From positions 11,340 through 75,339 of the forward strand of contig UQIQ01000001.1 of NCBI GenBank assembly GCA_900541185.1: a stretch of DNA of 64,000 nucleotides. Direction: 5' to 3'. The notes beneath the pieces are model-generated. The model saw only the letters and a list, made by a program, of their open reading frames with translations. It ran no database searches and was not told the origin of the DNA. The stretch comes from an uncultured Collinsella sp. (GTDB taxonomy: Bacteria; Actinomycetota; Coriobacteriia; Coriobacteriales; Coriobacteriaceae). Shown in pieces: positions 41,057 through 50,192 of this stretch (position 1 is its first letter; every line of letters starts with the position of its first letter). The translations under genes and the position numbers were made by a program.

Positions 41057-42100
41057 ATGGAAAAGCTCGATGTGGTGAATGCTGCGCTTGGCGCTCTGCG
41101 TGCTGGCGAGACGTGCGAGCTCGTGGTCGTGGCCGGTACGGCGGGGTCGTCACCGCGCGGTGTGGGCGCATGGATGACTGTCTTTGCCGACGGCAGCCAG
41201 GCGGGCACCATCGGCGGCGGCAAGATTGAGCTCTTTGCGCTGGACGAGGCGCGCGAGCTGCTGAGCGCGGGACAGTCGCGTCTGGTCCGCTACACCATGG
41301 GCGGCGAGAACTCCGATACCGGCATGATCTGCGGCGGAGCCATCTGCCTGTGCTACCTGCATCTGGATGCGACTCAGGCATCGTTGTTCCAAGAAATTGC
41401 CGACGTCTTGGCCTATCGGCGCATCGGCGACTTCGTCATCGACTATGAGCCGTTTATCGCGAGCGCACTCGAGGGCGATGTGGCCGAGTACCATGGCGAG
41501 GCATCGCGCCACACCATTGCGGGCTGCCCCGGGCTTTCGCTGGTGGAGGAGGGGAGTAAGGTCACCTACACCAACGCCGCCTCCGAGATTCCCGCGGCTC
41601 ACATCGAGACACTCTGCCCCGAGGGCCTGACCTATATCTTTGGCTGCGGACATGTGGGCGCCGCGACGGCGCGGGTGCTCACGGGGGCGGGCTTTGCCGT
41701 CGTGGTTTGCGACGACCGCCCCGGCACGCTGACCCCCGAATGGGTGCCCGGTGTCTACGACCGTCGTCTGGTCGACTACAAGAACCTGAGCAAACAGTGC
41801 CCCATCGGCCCGCGCGACCTGGTGGTCGTCGCCACGGCGGGCCACAAGTCCGATATCGACGTGGTGATTCAGGCCATGCGCGCCAAGCCTGCCTACCTGG
41901 GCTGCCTGGGATCGCGCCGCAAGACGGCCTTTGTGCGTGCCCGCCTGGAGCAGGAGGGCTTTACGCAGGACCAGATCGGCGAGCTGCATCTGCCGATCGG
42001 CGTTGCCATCGAGGCCGAGGATCCCGAGGAGATCGCCATCTCCATCGCCGCCGAGATGATCCACCTGCGCCGCACCAAACTCGTCCCCCGCAAGCGCTAA
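41057..42100 (+). CDS. xdhC: XdhC/CoxI family molybdenum hydroxylase maturation protein
   Basis: 347 residues. N-terminal XdhC_CoxI domain (VVVAGTAGSSPRGVGAWMTV, GTIGGGKIE) and C-terminal Rossmann domain (IFGCGHVGAATARVL, VVCDDRPGTLTPE, YLGCLGSRRK, LHLPIGVAIEAEDPEEIAISI). It inserts the sulphido or selenido ligand into the cofactor and protects it before delivery to the hydroxylase. Last gene of the island before the ribosomal operon resumes. Not to be confused with the E. coli 2Fe-2S subunit also called XdhC. Confidence 0.92.
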   Translation: MEKLDVVNAALGALRAGETCELVVVAGTAGSSPRGVGAWMTVFADGSQAGTIGGGKIELFALDEARELLSAGQSRLVRYTMGGENSDTGMICGGAICLCYLHLDATQASLFQEIADVLAYRRIGDFVIDYEPFIASALEGDVAEYHGEASRHTIAGCPGLSLVEEGSKVTYTNAASEIPAAHIETLCPEGLTYIFGCGHVGAATARVLTGAGFAVVVCDDRPGTLTPEWVPGVYDRRLVDYKNLSKQCPIGPRDLVVVATAGHKSDIDVVIQAMRAKPAYLGCLGSRRKTAFVRARLEQEGFTQDQIGELHLPIGVAIEAEDPEEIAISIAAEMIHLRRTKLVPRKR

Positions 42101-42117
42101 TCGCATCCCCATATATG

Positions 42118-42184
42118 AGTTGCGGTGAAATACGGACTGTTTAAGCCTGTTAAGCCGTCAAACAGTCCCTATTTCACCGCAACT
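42118..42184. repeat. Palindromic intergenic repeat, copy B (AGTTGCGGTGAAATA family)
   Basis: Arms 42118-42142 and 42160-42184 match at 24 of 25 positions and share their first 24 bases with copy A, but the core between them differs. A T-run (GCTTTTT) follows, so it probably also ends the yqeB-xdhC transcript. Confidence 0.88.
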
Positions 42185-42245
42185 GCTTTTTGGGATCCAT
42201 TTGTGCGGGGGAGTTGTGGAGTTGTGCAGGCAGACGAGGTTTTTC

Positions 42246-42274
42246 TGGAAATACGCACCCAATGCGCGTATAGT
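42246..42274 (+). promoter_or_regulatory. Promoter candidate for the displaced spc operon, with long leader
   Basis: TGGAAA (42246-42251), 17-base spacer and TATAGT (42269-42274), in a 227-base gap after the island. The resulting leader would be about 130 bases. It contains possible stems such as GCACG / CGTGC (about 42350-42390). rplE needs its own promoter because the upstream operon ends in a terminator 37 kb away. Confidence 0.5.
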
Positions 42275-42411
42275 ACCGATTGTTTTGTCGGCTCCTGCTG
42301 CGTCGAGTCCAAACCGCGAAATGCCATGAGTGGCGCGGATGCAGCCAGGAGGCACGAGGACAACCCATTGTGGCCACGCCCCGTGCTTAAAACCCCAAGA
42401 AGGAGTGAACA

Positions 42412-42969
42412 ATGGCAGAAGAGAAGTATGTGCCGCGTCTGAAGACCAAGTACAACAACGAGGTCAAGCAGCAGCTTCAGGACAAGTTCCAGTACGAGAA
42501 CGTCATGATGATCCCCAAGTTTGAGAAGATCGTCGTGAACATGGGTGTCGGCGAGGCCGCTACCGATTCCAAGGCCATCGACGGTGCCGTGCGCGACCTG
42601 CGCGCCATCACCGGCCAGCAGCCGATGATCACCCGTGCCCGCAAGTCCATCGCTACCTTCCGCCTGCGCGCTGGTATGCCGATCGGCTGCAAGGTTACCC
42701 TGCGTGGCGACCGTATGTGGGAGTTCTTCGATCGTCTGACCTCCGTCGCGATCCCCCGTATCCGCGACTTCCGCGGCATCTCCGCCAAGAGCTTCGACGG
42801 CCGTGGTAACTTCTCCATGGGCGTCACCGAGCAGCTCATCTTCCCCGAGATCGACTTCGACTCCGTCGATCACCAGCGCGGTATGGACATCACTTTCGTG
42901 ACCACCGCCAATACCGATGAGGAGGCCAAGGCCCTTCTGGACGCCTTCGGTTTCCCGTTCAAGAAATAG
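42412..42969 (+). CDS. rplE: 50S ribosomal protein L5 (first gene after the island)
   Basis: 185 residues, L5 signature [18 protein letters not shown] and [54 protein letters not shown]5 binds 5S rRNA and contacts the P-site tRNA. Site AGAAGGAG. Normally directly downstream of rplX, it here starts a separate unit. Confidence 0.98.
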   Translation: MAEEKYVPRLKTKYNNEVKQQLQDKFQYENVMMIPKFEKIVVNMGVGEAATDSKAIDGAVRDLRAITGQQPMITRARKSIATFRLRAGMPIGCKVTLRGDRMWEFFDRLTSVAIPRIRDFRGISAKSFDGRGNFSMGVTEQLIFPEIDFDSVDHQRGMDITFVTTANTDEEAKALLDAFGFPFKK

Positions 42970-43048
42970 GTTCACCTGCCCTATAAGCGCCGTTCCCACA
43001 AGGGGGCGGCGCTTGGGGCGAACAATACTCTATGTGAGGAGGATATAA

Positions 43049-43234
43049 GTGGCTAAGACATCGATGATCGTCAAGTGCAATCGCAAGCAGAAGTTCTCTA
43101 CTCGTGAGTACACGCGCTGCCAGCGCTGCGGCCGTCCGCACTCTGTGTACCGCAAGTTCGGCCTGTGCCGTGTCTGCTTCCGCGAGCTTGCACTCAAGGG
43201 CGAGCTTCCCGGCGTTAAGAAGGCCAGCTGGTAA
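43049..43234 (+). CDS. rpsN: 30S ribosomal protein S14, zinc type (S14p/S29e)
   Basis: 61 residues, [20 protein letters not shown] then [25 protein letters not shown]: four cysteines in C-x2-C...C-x2-C bind zinc. This C+ form is the short S14 usual in the spc operon of Actinobacteria and Firmicutes. It follows rplE after a 79-base gap containing a GC-rich hairpin (GCGCCG...CGGCGC at about 42987-43013). Confidence 0.97.
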   Translation: MAKTSMIVKCNRKQKFSTREYTRCQRCGRPHSVYRKFGLCRVCFRELALKGELPGVKKASW

Positions 43235-43353
43235 GTCACTACCAGCGTTTCAAGCATCAGTTTGGAACAGGGAAAACGCGCTAAAAAGGCTTTGCCGTTA
43301 AGGGCGGCGAAGAACCAAGAGCACGTGTTCATCAAGAACGAAGGAGAATCTGT

Positions 43354-43752
43354 ATGAACCTTACAGACCCGATCGCAGATATGCTTACGCGCATCCGTAA
43401 CGCTAACTCTGTGAACAAGGCCACGGTCTCCATGCCGAGCAGCAAGAAGCTCGTCGAGATCGCTCGTGTTCTGCACGAGGAGGGCTACATCGAGGGCTAC
43501 GATGTCGAGGACACCGTTCCCCAGAAGACTCTGCACATCACGCTTAAGTATGGTCCCAAGAAGGCTAAGGTCATCAACGGCATCCGCCGCATTTCCAAGC
43601 CGGGCCTGCGTAAGTACACCGGCGTTGCCGATATGCCCCGCGTCCGCGGTGGCCTTGGTACCGCCATTATTTCCACCAGCCATGGCGTCATGACCGACCG
43701 CGATGCTCGCAAGCACAACGTCGGCGGCGAGATCATCGCTTACGTCTGGTAA
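43354..43752 (+). CDS. rpsH: 30S ribosomal protein S8
   Basis: 132 residues, the family length; [17 protein letters not shown] and the C-terminal [22 protein letters not shown] are diagnostic. S8 binds the central domain of 16S rRNA and, in E. coli, represses the spc operon by binding the rplE mRNA. A 119-base gap precedes it, with AAGGAG before the ATG. Confidence 0.98.
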   Translation: MNLTDPIADMLTRIRNANSVNKATVSMPSSKKLVEIARVLHEEGYIEGYDVEDTVPQKTLHITLKYGPKKAKVINGIRRISKPGLRKYTGVADMPRVRGGLGTAIISTSHGVMTDRDARKHNVGGEIIAYVW

Positions 43753-43785
43753 TTCGCTCGGTAGGTAGAAGGAAAGGAGATCACC

Positions 43786-44322
43786 GTGTCTCGTATCGGT
43801 AATAAGCCTGTCCAGATTCCCGCCGGAGTCGAAGTGGCAGTCAACGGCAACAACGTTGTCGTCAAGGGCCCCAAGGGCCAGCTCGAGCTCGATGTCTTTG
43901 AGAAGCTCGCTATCAACGTCGAGGACAACGTCCTCACCGTTTCCCGTCCCGACGACGAGCGTGAGACCCGTGCCCGCCACGGCCTCACCCGCGCCCTCAT
44001 CCACAACATGGTTGTTGGCGTTTCCGAGGGCTTCGAGAAGAAGCTCGAGCTCGCCGGCGTCGGTTACCGCGTGCAGCAGAAGGGCAAGAACCTCGAGTTC
44101 TCCCTGGGCTTCTCGCACCCCGTGATCGTCGAGGCTCCCGAGGGCATCACCTTCGAGGTTCCCGACAACACCCACGTGAACGTCAAGGGTATCAACAAGC
44201 AGCAGGTCGGTCAGATCGCCGCTGAGATCCGCGGCCATCGTCCTCCCGAGCCTTACAAGGGCAAGGGTATCCACTACGTTGGCGAGCACATCCGCCGCAA
44301 GCTGGGTAAGGCCGCCAAGTAG
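43786..44322 (+). CDS. rplF: 50S ribosomal protein L6
   Basis: 178 residues, GTG start with [23 protein letters not shown], the two repeated L6 folds, and the C-terminal [18 protein letters not shown] region ([12 protein letters not shown]) near the sarcin-ricin loop. Position after rpsH is canonical. Confidence 0.98.
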   Translation: MSRIGNKPVQIPAGVEVAVNGNNVVVKGPKGQLELDVFEKLAINVEDNVLTVSRPDDERETRARHGLTRALIHNMVVGVSEGFEKKLELAGVGYRVQQKGKNLEFSLGFSHPVIVEAPEGITFEVPDNTHVNVKGINKQQVGQIAAEIRGHRPPEPYKGKGIHYVGEHIRRKLGKAAK

Positions 44323-44397
44323 TCGTAACCGACTCACTCGCATAAGACCAGCACCCCGTCAGGTGCTGGCAAGATCAACCTTTTTAGGAGTTTACGT

Positions 44398-44766
44398 ATG
44401 AACAAGCATAAGGCGAAGCTGGAAGGCCTCAAGCGTCGTCAGCGTCGTGTTCGCGGCAAGGTCTCGGGTACCTCCGAGCGTCCGCGTCTTCGCGTGACCC
44501 GTACTAACGCCAACATCTATGCCCAGATCATCGACGACAGCAAGGGCTCCAGCCTGACGCTCGTCTCTGCCTCGACCCTCGAGGCCGAGTTCAAGGGCAC
44601 CCACACCTCGAACAAGGAGGCTGCGGAGAAGGTCGGTCAGCTCGTTGGCAAGCGCGCCATCGAGGCCGGCATCACCAAGGTCGCCTTCGATCGCGGTGGC
44701 CGTATCTACCATGGCCGCGTCAAGGCCCTCGCCGACGGTGCTCGTGCCGCCGGTCTCGAGTTCTAG
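44398..44766 (+). CDS. rplR: 50S ribosomal protein L18
   Basis: 122 residues. [31 protein letters not shown] and the C-terminal [27 protein letters not shown] are diagnostic (here split: [17 protein letters not shown]). L18 carries 5S rRNA into the 50S subunit with L5. Site TAGGAG. Confidence 0.98.
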   Translation: MNKHKAKLEGLKRRQRRVRGKVSGTSERPRLRVTRTNANIYAQIIDDSKGSSLTLVSASTLEAEFKGTHTSNKEAAEKVGQLVGKRAIEAGITKVAFDRGGRIYHGRVKALADGARAAGLEF

Positions 44767-44780
44767 GAGGTATGTAGCAC

Positions 44781-45305
44781 ATGGCTCGTAATCAGAAGCA
44801 GCAGCGCGAGGCCTCCGAGTTCGAGGAGCGCGTCGTTTACATCAACCGCGTGTCGAAGACCGTCAAGGGTGGTCGTCGCATGAGCCTCGTCGCTCTCGTC
44901 GTCGTTGGCGACGGCAAGGGCAACGTCGGCGTTGGCATGGGCAAGTCCGCTGAGGTGCCCATGGCCATCTCCAAGGCATCTCTCGATGCCAAGAAGAACA
45001 TGTTCCACGTGCCGGTGACCGAGCAGGGCACCATCCCGCACGAGGTTCTCGGCCACTTTGGTGCCGGCCGCATCATCATCAAGCCCGCTGTCGAGGGTAC
45101 CGGCGTTATCGCCGGCGGCGCTGTGCGTCCCCTCTTTGAGCTTGCTGGCATCAAGAACGTCCTGTCCAAGTCCCTCGGTACCGACAACGGCCTCAACATC
45201 ATCAAGGCTGCCGTCGAGGGCCTCAAGGAGCTCTCCAGCCCTGAGGACGTCGCGGCTCGCCGTGGCCTGACGGTCTCCGAGATGTTCGTCGGTAAGGAGA
45301 ACTAA
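44781..45305 (+). CDS. rpsE: 30S ribosomal protein S5
   Basis: 174 residues. [22 protein letters not shown] and the conserved [14 protein letters not shown], followed by [19 protein letters not shown]; the N-terminal loop is where spectinomycin-resistance changes occur in other species. S5 helps fidelity and mRNA entry. rpmD starts two bases after its stop. Confidence 0.98.
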   Translation: MARNQKQQREASEFEERVVYINRVSKTVKGGRRMSLVALVVVGDGKGNVGVGMGKSAEVPMAISKASLDAKKNMFHVPVTEQGTIPHEVLGHFGAGRIIIKPAVEGTGVIAGGAVRPLFELAGIKNVLSKSLGTDNGLNIIKAAVEGLKELSSPEDVAARRGLTVSEMFVGKEN

Positions 45306-45307
45306 GC

Positions 45308-45490
45308 ATGGCTGACACCATCAAGATCAAGCAGGTCCGCAGCACCAACGGTTGCAAGCAGGACCAGGTCCGTACTGTCCGTGCCCTCGGTCTCCACAGG
45401 ATCCGCGAGGTTCGCGAGATTGCTGACAACGAGTCCGTCCGCGGCATGATCTTCAAGGTCAAGCACCTTGTCGAGATTGTAGAGGAGTAG
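45308..45490 (+). CDS. rpmD: 50S ribosomal protein L30
   Basis: 60 residues; IKIKQVRSTNGCKQDQVRTVRALGLHRIREVREI (in part VRALGLHRIREV) and VRGMIFKVKHLVEIVEE fit bacterial L30. Located between rpsE and rplO as usual, with rplO four bases after it. Confidence 0.97.
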   Translation: MADTIKIKQVRSTNGCKQDQVRTVRALGLHRIREVREIADNESVRGMIFKVKHLVEIVEE

Positions 45491-45493
45491 CAA

Positions 45494-45943
45494 ATGCAGC
45501 TTCACGATCTTACTCCCGCGCCCGGTTCCACCAAGAACCGCAAGCGCGTCGGCCGTGGCAATTCTTCGGGTCACGGCACCACTTCTGGCCGCGGTCAGAA
45601 GGGCCAGGGTTCCCGCTCTGGCGGCACCAAGGGTGCCGGCTTCGAGGGTGGCCAGACTCCGCTGGCTATGCGCCTGCCCAAGCTTCCGGGCTTCCGTAAC
45701 CCCCGTCGTATCGAGTACACCGCTGTTAACGTTGAGCGTCTCGAGCGTAAGTTCGAGGACGGCGCTGTGATCGACGGTGCCGCTCTTAAGGCCGCTCGCA
45801 TCACCAAGAGCGAGTTCGAGCCCGTCAAGGTGCTCGGCAATGGTGAGCTCACCAAGAAGTTCACGGTCAAGGTCGACAAGGTCAGCGCTTCTGCGCAGGC
45901 CAAGATCGAGGCCGCCGGCGGAAAGGTCGAGCTGCCGTGCTAA
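45494..45943 (+). CDS. rplO: 50S ribosomal protein L15
   Basis: 149 residues. [39 protein letters not shown] and [19 protein letters not shown] are the glycine-rich L15 signatures. Late assembly protein of the 50S. Its last seven bases overlap the secY start. Confidence 0.98.
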   Translation: MQLHDLTPAPGSTKNRKRVGRGNSSGHGTTSGRGQKGQGSRSGGTKGAGFEGGQTPLAMRLPKLPGFRNPRRIEYTAVNVERLERKFEDGAVIDGAALKAARITKSEFEPVKVLGNGELTKKFTVKVDKVSASAQAKIEAAGGKVELPC

Positions 45944-47223
45944 ATGGTCTTAAGAATGCTTTCCGCATCAAAGAATTGCGCGAAAAGATTCTTTTTACCA
46001 TAGCTATGCTCGTCGTGTACCGCATTGGTGCGCACGTTCCTGTGCCCGGCATTCCCTTCCAGGGGATGCTGGGCCTTTTCTCGACCGATAACAATTCGGT
46101 CGCCGCAGGTGCTATGGCCCTCCTGAATCTTTTCTCTGGCGGCGCGTTGAGCTATGTGTCGGTGTTTTCGCTGGGCATCATGCCTTACATCACCAGCTCG
46201 ATCATCCTCCAGATGCTCCAGGCCGTTGTGCCTTCCCTGCATGAGCTTGCCCGCGAGGGCGAGGTCGGTCAGACCAAGATTACGCAGTATTCGCGTTACC
46301 TCACCCTTGCTCTGGCAATCCTCAACTCCGTGGGTTACCTCTTCCTCTTTAAGAGCTTCGGCATCAGCTTCAATGGCGCCGGCGCTCCCGAGATCATCTT
46401 CGACCTCATGATCGTCGGCACGCTCACTGCGGGCGCCATGCTGATCATGTGGATTGGTGAGCTCATCACCCAGCGCGGTATCGGCAATGGCATGTCGCTG
46501 ATCATCTTTGCGAACATCATGGCCGGTCTGCCGCAGGCTATCTTCTCCAGCACCGAGGGCAATGCCGGTGGCATCATCACCATGGTGATCATCTGCGCCA
46601 TCATCCTGCTGGTTATCCCGCTGATTGTTTTCCTTGAGCGCGGCCAGCGCCGCATCCCGGTCTCCTACGCTAAGCGCGTCGTGGGCCGTCGCATGATGGG
46701 TGGTCAGACCACCTACCTGCCCATCAAGGTCAACACCGCGGGTGTCGTGCCAATCATCTTCGCTTCGGCGCTGCTGTACTTCCCGGCTCAGATTGCCGTG
46801 TTCTTCCCCGGCATCGGCTGGATTCAGGCAGTTGCCTCTGCGCTTTCGCGCGGCTGGCTCAACTGGGTGCTTAACGTTGTCCTCATCGTGTTTTTCGCGT
46901 ACTTCTACACCTCCATGGTGTTCAACCCCGATGACACGGCCGACAACCTTAAGAAGCAGGGCGGCTTTATTCCGGGCGTGCGTCCGGGTAGGGCTACCGC
47001 GGCCTACATCAAGAACGCGCTCAACAAGATTACGCTTCCCAGCGCTGTCTTTTTGGCGCTCATCGCCATCGTGCCTTCGATCATCTTCTCCTTTACGGGT
47101 AACCAGCTGATCCAGGCATTTGGCGGCACGTCCATCCTCATCATGGTCGGCGTCGTGCTCGACACGGTCGATAAGCTCGAAGGCCAGATCAAGATGTATG
47201 ATTACGATGGATTCTTTAAATAG
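45937..47223 (+). CDS. secY: Protein translocase subunit SecY
   Basis: 428 residues, ten membrane segments. GTG start at 45937, seven bases inside rplO, with GGAAAGG upstream; the ATG at 45944 is out of frame. Family motifs: [59 protein letters not shown]. SecY is the channel of the Sec translocon. Location between rplO and adk is canonical. Confidence 0.98.
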   Translation: MLNGLKNAFRIKELREKILFTIAMLVVYRIGAHVPVPGIPFQGMLGLFSTDNNSVAAGAMALLNLFSGGALSYVSVFSLGIMPYITSSIILQMLQAVVPSLHELAREGEVGQTKITQYSRYLTLALAILNSVGYLFLFKSFGISFNGAGAPEIIFDLMIVGTLTAGAMLIMWIGELITQRGIGNGMSLIIFANIMAGLPQAIFSSTEGNAGGIITMVIICAIILLVIPLIVFLERGQRRIPVSYAKRVVGRRMMGGQTTYLPIKVNTAGVVPIIFASALLYFPAQIAVFFPGIGWIQAVASALSRGWLNWVLNVVLIVFFAYFYTSMVFNPDDTADNLKKQGGFIPGVRPGRATAAYIKNALNKITLPSAVFLALIAIVPSIIFSFTGNQLIQAFGGTSILIMVGVVLDTVDKLEGQIKMYDYDGFFK

Positions 47224-47241
47224 GCTAGAGGAGGATTGCTC

Positions 47242-47868
47242 ATGAACCTCGTATTGCTCGGAGCTCCGGGTGCCGGTAAGGGTACCGTCGCACAGGAGCT
47301 CGTCGCCGAGTTTGGCGTCGCTCACATTTCCACGGGCGACCTGCTGCGTGCTGCCGTCAAGGGTGGCACCGAGCTTGGTATTCAGGCTAAGAAGTACATG
47401 GACGCTGGCGAGCTCGTTCCCGATCAGCTCGTGATCGACCTTGTCAAGGAGCGCCTTGCCGCCGATGACGCCCAGCAGGGCTTCATCCTCGACGGCTTCC
47501 CGCGCAACACCGCCCAGGCCGTGACGCTCGATTCCGAGCTCTCCGCCATGGGTCGCGAGATCGACTGCGCCCTTCTGGTCGATGTGGCCCCCGAGGTCAT
47601 TATCGATCGTCTGTCTTCGCGTCGCACCTGCCGCGCCTGCGGTTACACCGGCACCGCTGCCGATGCTACCTGCCCCAAGTGTGGCGGCGAGATGTATCAG
47701 CGCGACGACGACAAGCCCGAGACCATCAAGAACCGTCTCGACGTCTACGAGAAGTCCACGAGCCCGCTCGTCGACTACTATCGTGGCCAGGGTCTGCTCA
47801 AGTCGGTCAACGGTGACCAGGCTCGCGAGACCGTGTACGGGGATGTCAAAGAGGCTCTCGGTCTATGA
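47242..47868 (+). CDS. adk: Adenylate kinase, zinc-binding LID form
   Basis: 208 residues from ATG 47242 (AGAGGAGG upstream; an upstream TTG is not used). P-loop LLGAPGAGKGTVA, DGFPRN, and a long LID with four cysteines, CRACGYTG and CPKCGGEMYQRDDD, the structural zinc site of Gram-positive Adk. Balances AMP, ADP and ATP. The stop overlaps the map start (ATGA). Confidence 0.97.
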   Translation: MNLVLLGAPGAGKGTVAQELVAEFGVAHISTGDLLRAAVKGGTELGIQAKKYMDAGELVPDQLVIDLVKERLAADDAQQGFILDGFPRNTAQAVTLDSELSAMGREIDCALLVDVAPEVIIDRLSSRRTCRACGYTGTAADATCPKCGGEMYQRDDDKPETIKNRLDVYEKSTSPLVDYYRGQGLLKSVNGDQARETVYGDVKEALGL

Positions 47869-48653
47869 TCAAGATTAAGTCTGCAACGCAAATCGAGCAG
47901 ATGAAGAAGGCAGGAGCGCTATCTAAGATGGCGCTCCGCCACGTTGGAGCCATGGTGCGCCCCGGCGTTTCGACTTTTGAGCTCGATCAGCTCGCGGAGC
48001 AGATTATCCGCATGCATGGTGGCATCCCAGCCTTTAAGGGTTACGGCGGGTTTCCCGGAACCATTTGCGCATCGATTAACGATGCCGTGGTACACGGTAT
48101 TCCCAACCCCGACATGATCCTGCGCGATGGCGATATCATCTCCATCGATACGGGAGCCGTTGTCGACGGTTGGGTCGGCGATAACGCTTGGACGTTTTTC
48201 GTCGGCACCCCCACGCCCGAAGCCAAGGCTTTGTGCGAGATCACGCGCGATTGCCTTAAGGCTGCCATCGAGCAGGCTGTTCCCGGTAACCATATCGGGG
48301 ACGTCGGTTATGCCGTTCAGTCCCTCGCCGAGTCTCACGGTTACGGCGTGCTTCGCGATTATGTGGGCCATGGCATTGGCCGCGTGATGCACGAGGACCC
48401 CAACGTTCCTAACTATGGAAAGAAGGGGAGGGGCGTTCGCCTCCAGGCCGGCATGGTCATTGCCATCGAGCCGATGGTTACGATGGGTTCCAACCATGTG
48501 AGCACGGGCTCCGACGGTTGGATCGTCACGACCAACGACCACCTGCCCGCCGCGCACTACGAGAACACCGTCGCCATTACCAATGACGGCCCGGTGATTC
48601 TCACCACGGATGCGCAAGGTGCTTGGTGTTCGCTCCAAGGCGGAGAAATGTAA
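47865..48653 (+). CDS. map: Methionine aminopeptidase, type I
   Basis: 262 residues. Metal ligands lie in GDIISIDTGAVVDGWVGDNAWTF (Asp), DYVGHGIGRVMHEDP (His) and IAIEPMV (Glu). Removes the initiator Met from new proteins. Its stop codon (48651-48653) falls inside the left end of a 129-base near-palindrome, so the repeat element may have set the present C-terminus. Confidence 0.96.
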   Translation: MIKIKSATQIEQMKKAGALSKMALRHVGAMVRPGVSTFELDQLAEQIIRMHGGIPAFKGYGGFPGTICASINDAVVHGIPNPDMILRDGDIISIDTGAVVDGWVGDNAWTFFVGTPTPEAKALCEITRDCLKAAIEQAVPGNHIGDVGYAVQSLAESHGYGVLRDYVGHGIGRVMHEDPNVPNYGKKGRGVRLQAGMVIAIEPMVTMGSNHVSTGSDGWIVTTNDHLPAAHYENTVAITNDGPVILTTDAQGAWCSLQGGEM

Positions 48654-48773
48654 AAGTCGCCGCCCCCTGATGCCCAACCTCGCCTTTCAATTTCGAAGGC
48701 ATGACCCCAAGGTCTATGCCTTCTCATTTCAAGGCGATCTTGGGCATCAGGGAACGGCTTTGTTTTACATTTC
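48645..48773. repeat. 129-base near-palindromic element between map and infA
   Basis: Ends GAAATGTAAAA (48645) and TTTTACATTTC (to 48773) are perfect inverted repeats; further in, CCCTGATGCCCAA pairs with TTGGGCATCAGGG, CGCCTT with AAGGCG and GAAGGCAT with ATGCCTTC around a small loop. A second short palindrome TTACATTTCAAATGTAA abuts its right end. Looks like a MITE or REP-like insertion that could also terminate transcription. Confidence 0.75.
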
Positions 48774-48817
48774 AAATGTAACAAGTTCCACTTAGTTGTG
48801 GAGCCATTACGAAGTTA

Positions 48818-48846
48818 TTACGATGCGTATATACGTGTTGTAGAAT
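48818..48846 (+). promoter_or_regulatory. Promoter for infA and the alpha operon
   Basis: TTACGA (48818-48823), 17-base spacer, TAGAAT (48841-48846), 40 bases before the infA start. A promoter here fits the palindromic element just upstream, which would separate this unit from map. Confidence 0.6.
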
Positions 48847-48885
48847 ACTCAATCGCTGTCGTTTTCTAGAGAAAGATGATTGCTT

Positions 48886-49104
48886 GTGAAGAAGGAAGAC
48901 GCAATTGAGCTCGAGGGTACGGTAAAAGAGCCGCTGCCCAACGCCATGTTTAAGGTCGAGCTCGAGAACGGTCATTCGGTTCTGTGCAACATTTCTGGCA
49001 AGATCCGAATGAATTACATCCGCATTCTCCCCGGTGACAGGGTTGTCGTGGAGCTTTCCCCGTACGACCTGACCCGCGGCCGCATCACCTATCGCTATAA
49101 ATAG
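48886..49104 (+). CDS. infA: Translation initiation factor IF-1
   Basis: 72 residues from GTG 48886, exactly the family length (a TTG two codons upstream is possible). OB-fold sequence [47 protein letters not shown] and [10 protein letters not shown]. It blocks the A site during initiation. AGAGAAAG upstream is the ribosome site. Confidence 0.95.
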   Translation: MKKEDAIELEGTVKEPLPNAMFKVELENGHSVLCNISGKIRMNYIRILPGDRVVVELSPYDLTRGRITYRYK

Positions 49105-49251
49105 CGGCACGCATACACGCTCTTTTCCGACTGCAGGCTTAGCTCAACCTACGGTCGGTTTGCGTGTGAAGACCAGCCATAGTTTTAAACGCCTGCGGCT
49201 GGGCGAGTAGATAGTAGGGAAGTAGTTTGAGCGCTACCGAAAGGAAGAACG

Positions 49252-49365
49252 ATGAAGGTACGTCCTTCGGTCAAGAAGATGTGCGATAAGTGCAAAATCA
49301 TTAGGCGCCATGGCAAGGTCCTCGTCATTTGCGAGAACCCCCGTCATAAGCAGCGTCAGGGTTAA
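49252..49365 (+). CDS. rpmJ: 50S ribosomal protein L36
   Basis: 37 residues, [21 protein letters not shown] then [11 protein letters not shown], with the C-x2-C...C...H zinc site. ATG at 49252 with AAAGGAAG upstream, TAA at 49363-49365. Canonical position between infA and rpsM. Confidence 0.97.
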   Translation: MKVRPSVKKMCDKCKIIRRHGKVLVICENPRHKQRQG

Positions 49366-49379
49366 GAGAGGAGACTACG

Positions 49380-49754
49380 TTGGCCCGTATTAATGGTGTC
49401 GACCTCCCGCGTGAGAAGCGCGTTGAGATCGGTCTGACCTACATTTACGGCATCGGCCGCACCACTGCGACGAAGATTTGCGTCGAGTGCAACGTTAACG
49501 TGGATACGCGCGTTAAGGACCTCACCGAGGATGAGGTTAACGCCATCCGCGATTATATCGATAAGAACCAGATCATGGTTGAGGGCGACCTCCGCCGTGA
49601 GCGCAACCAGAACGTCAAGCGCCTTATGGACATCGGCTGCAACCGCGGCCTTCGTCACCGCAAGGGCCTCCCGGTCCGCGGCCAGCGCACCCACACTAAC
49701 GCTCGTACCCGCAAGGGCCCGAAGCGTCAGATCGGTGCTAAGAAGAAGAAATAA
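49380..49754 (+). CDS. rpsM: 30S ribosomal protein S13
   Basis: 124 residues. TTG start at 49380 (GAGAGGAG upstream) gives the usual [26 protein letters not shown]-terminal [25 protein letters not shown] contacts tRNA and 23S rRNA. TTG starts are rare among the genes here. Confidence 0.97.
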   Translation: MARINGVDLPREKRVEIGLTYIYGIGRTTATKICVECNVNVDTRVKDLTEDEVNAIRDYIDKNQIMVEGDLRRERNQNVKRLMDIGCNRGLRHRKGLPVRGQRTHTNARTRKGPKRQIGAKKKK

Positions 49755-49768
49755 GGAGCGCTAGATAG

Positions 49769-50173
49769 ATGGCTACTGCTAAGAAGAACGTTCGCGCTGC
49801 CCGTCTGAAGCGCGCGGACCGTAAGAACATTTCCGTGGGCCAGGCTCACATTCGTTCTACGTTCAACAACACGATCGTTTCGATCACCGATCCCCAGGGC
49901 AACGTCATTTCCTGGAAGTCGGCTGGCCAGGTGGGCTTCAAGGGCTCCCGTAAGTCCACGCCGTTCGCTGCCCAGATGGCTGCCGAGGCTGCTGCCAAGC
50001 AGGCCATGGAGCACGGTATGAAGAAGGTTTCCGTCTTCGTCAAGGGCCCCGGCTCCGGTCGTGAGACCGCCATCCGCTCCCTCCAGGCTGCTGGCCTCGA
50101 GGTCTCGAGCATCCAGGACAAGACCCCCATTCCGCACAACGGCTGCCGCCCCAAGAAGCGTCGCCGCGTGTAA
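49769..50173 (+). CDS. rpsK: 30S ribosomal protein S11
   Basis: 134 residues. [30 protein letters not shown] and [40 protein letters not shown] are diagnostic (for example [13 protein letters not shown]). Part of the 30S platform at the E site. Starts 14 bases after rpsM. Confidence 0.98.
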   Translation: MATAKKNVRAARLKRADRKNISVGQAHIRSTFNNTIVSITDPQGNVISWKSAGQVGFKGSRKSTPFAAQMAAEAAAKQAMEHGMKKVSVFVKGPGSGRETAIRSLQAAGLEVSSIQDKTPIPHNGCRPKKRRRV

Positions 50174-50192
50174 CTGAAAGGATCGTATCAAT

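Noticed and set aside
5049..42411. Island as a prophage, integrative element or transposon
   Set aside because: No integrase, transposase, relaxase, phage structural gene, tRNA target or clear direct repeats at the two edges was found.
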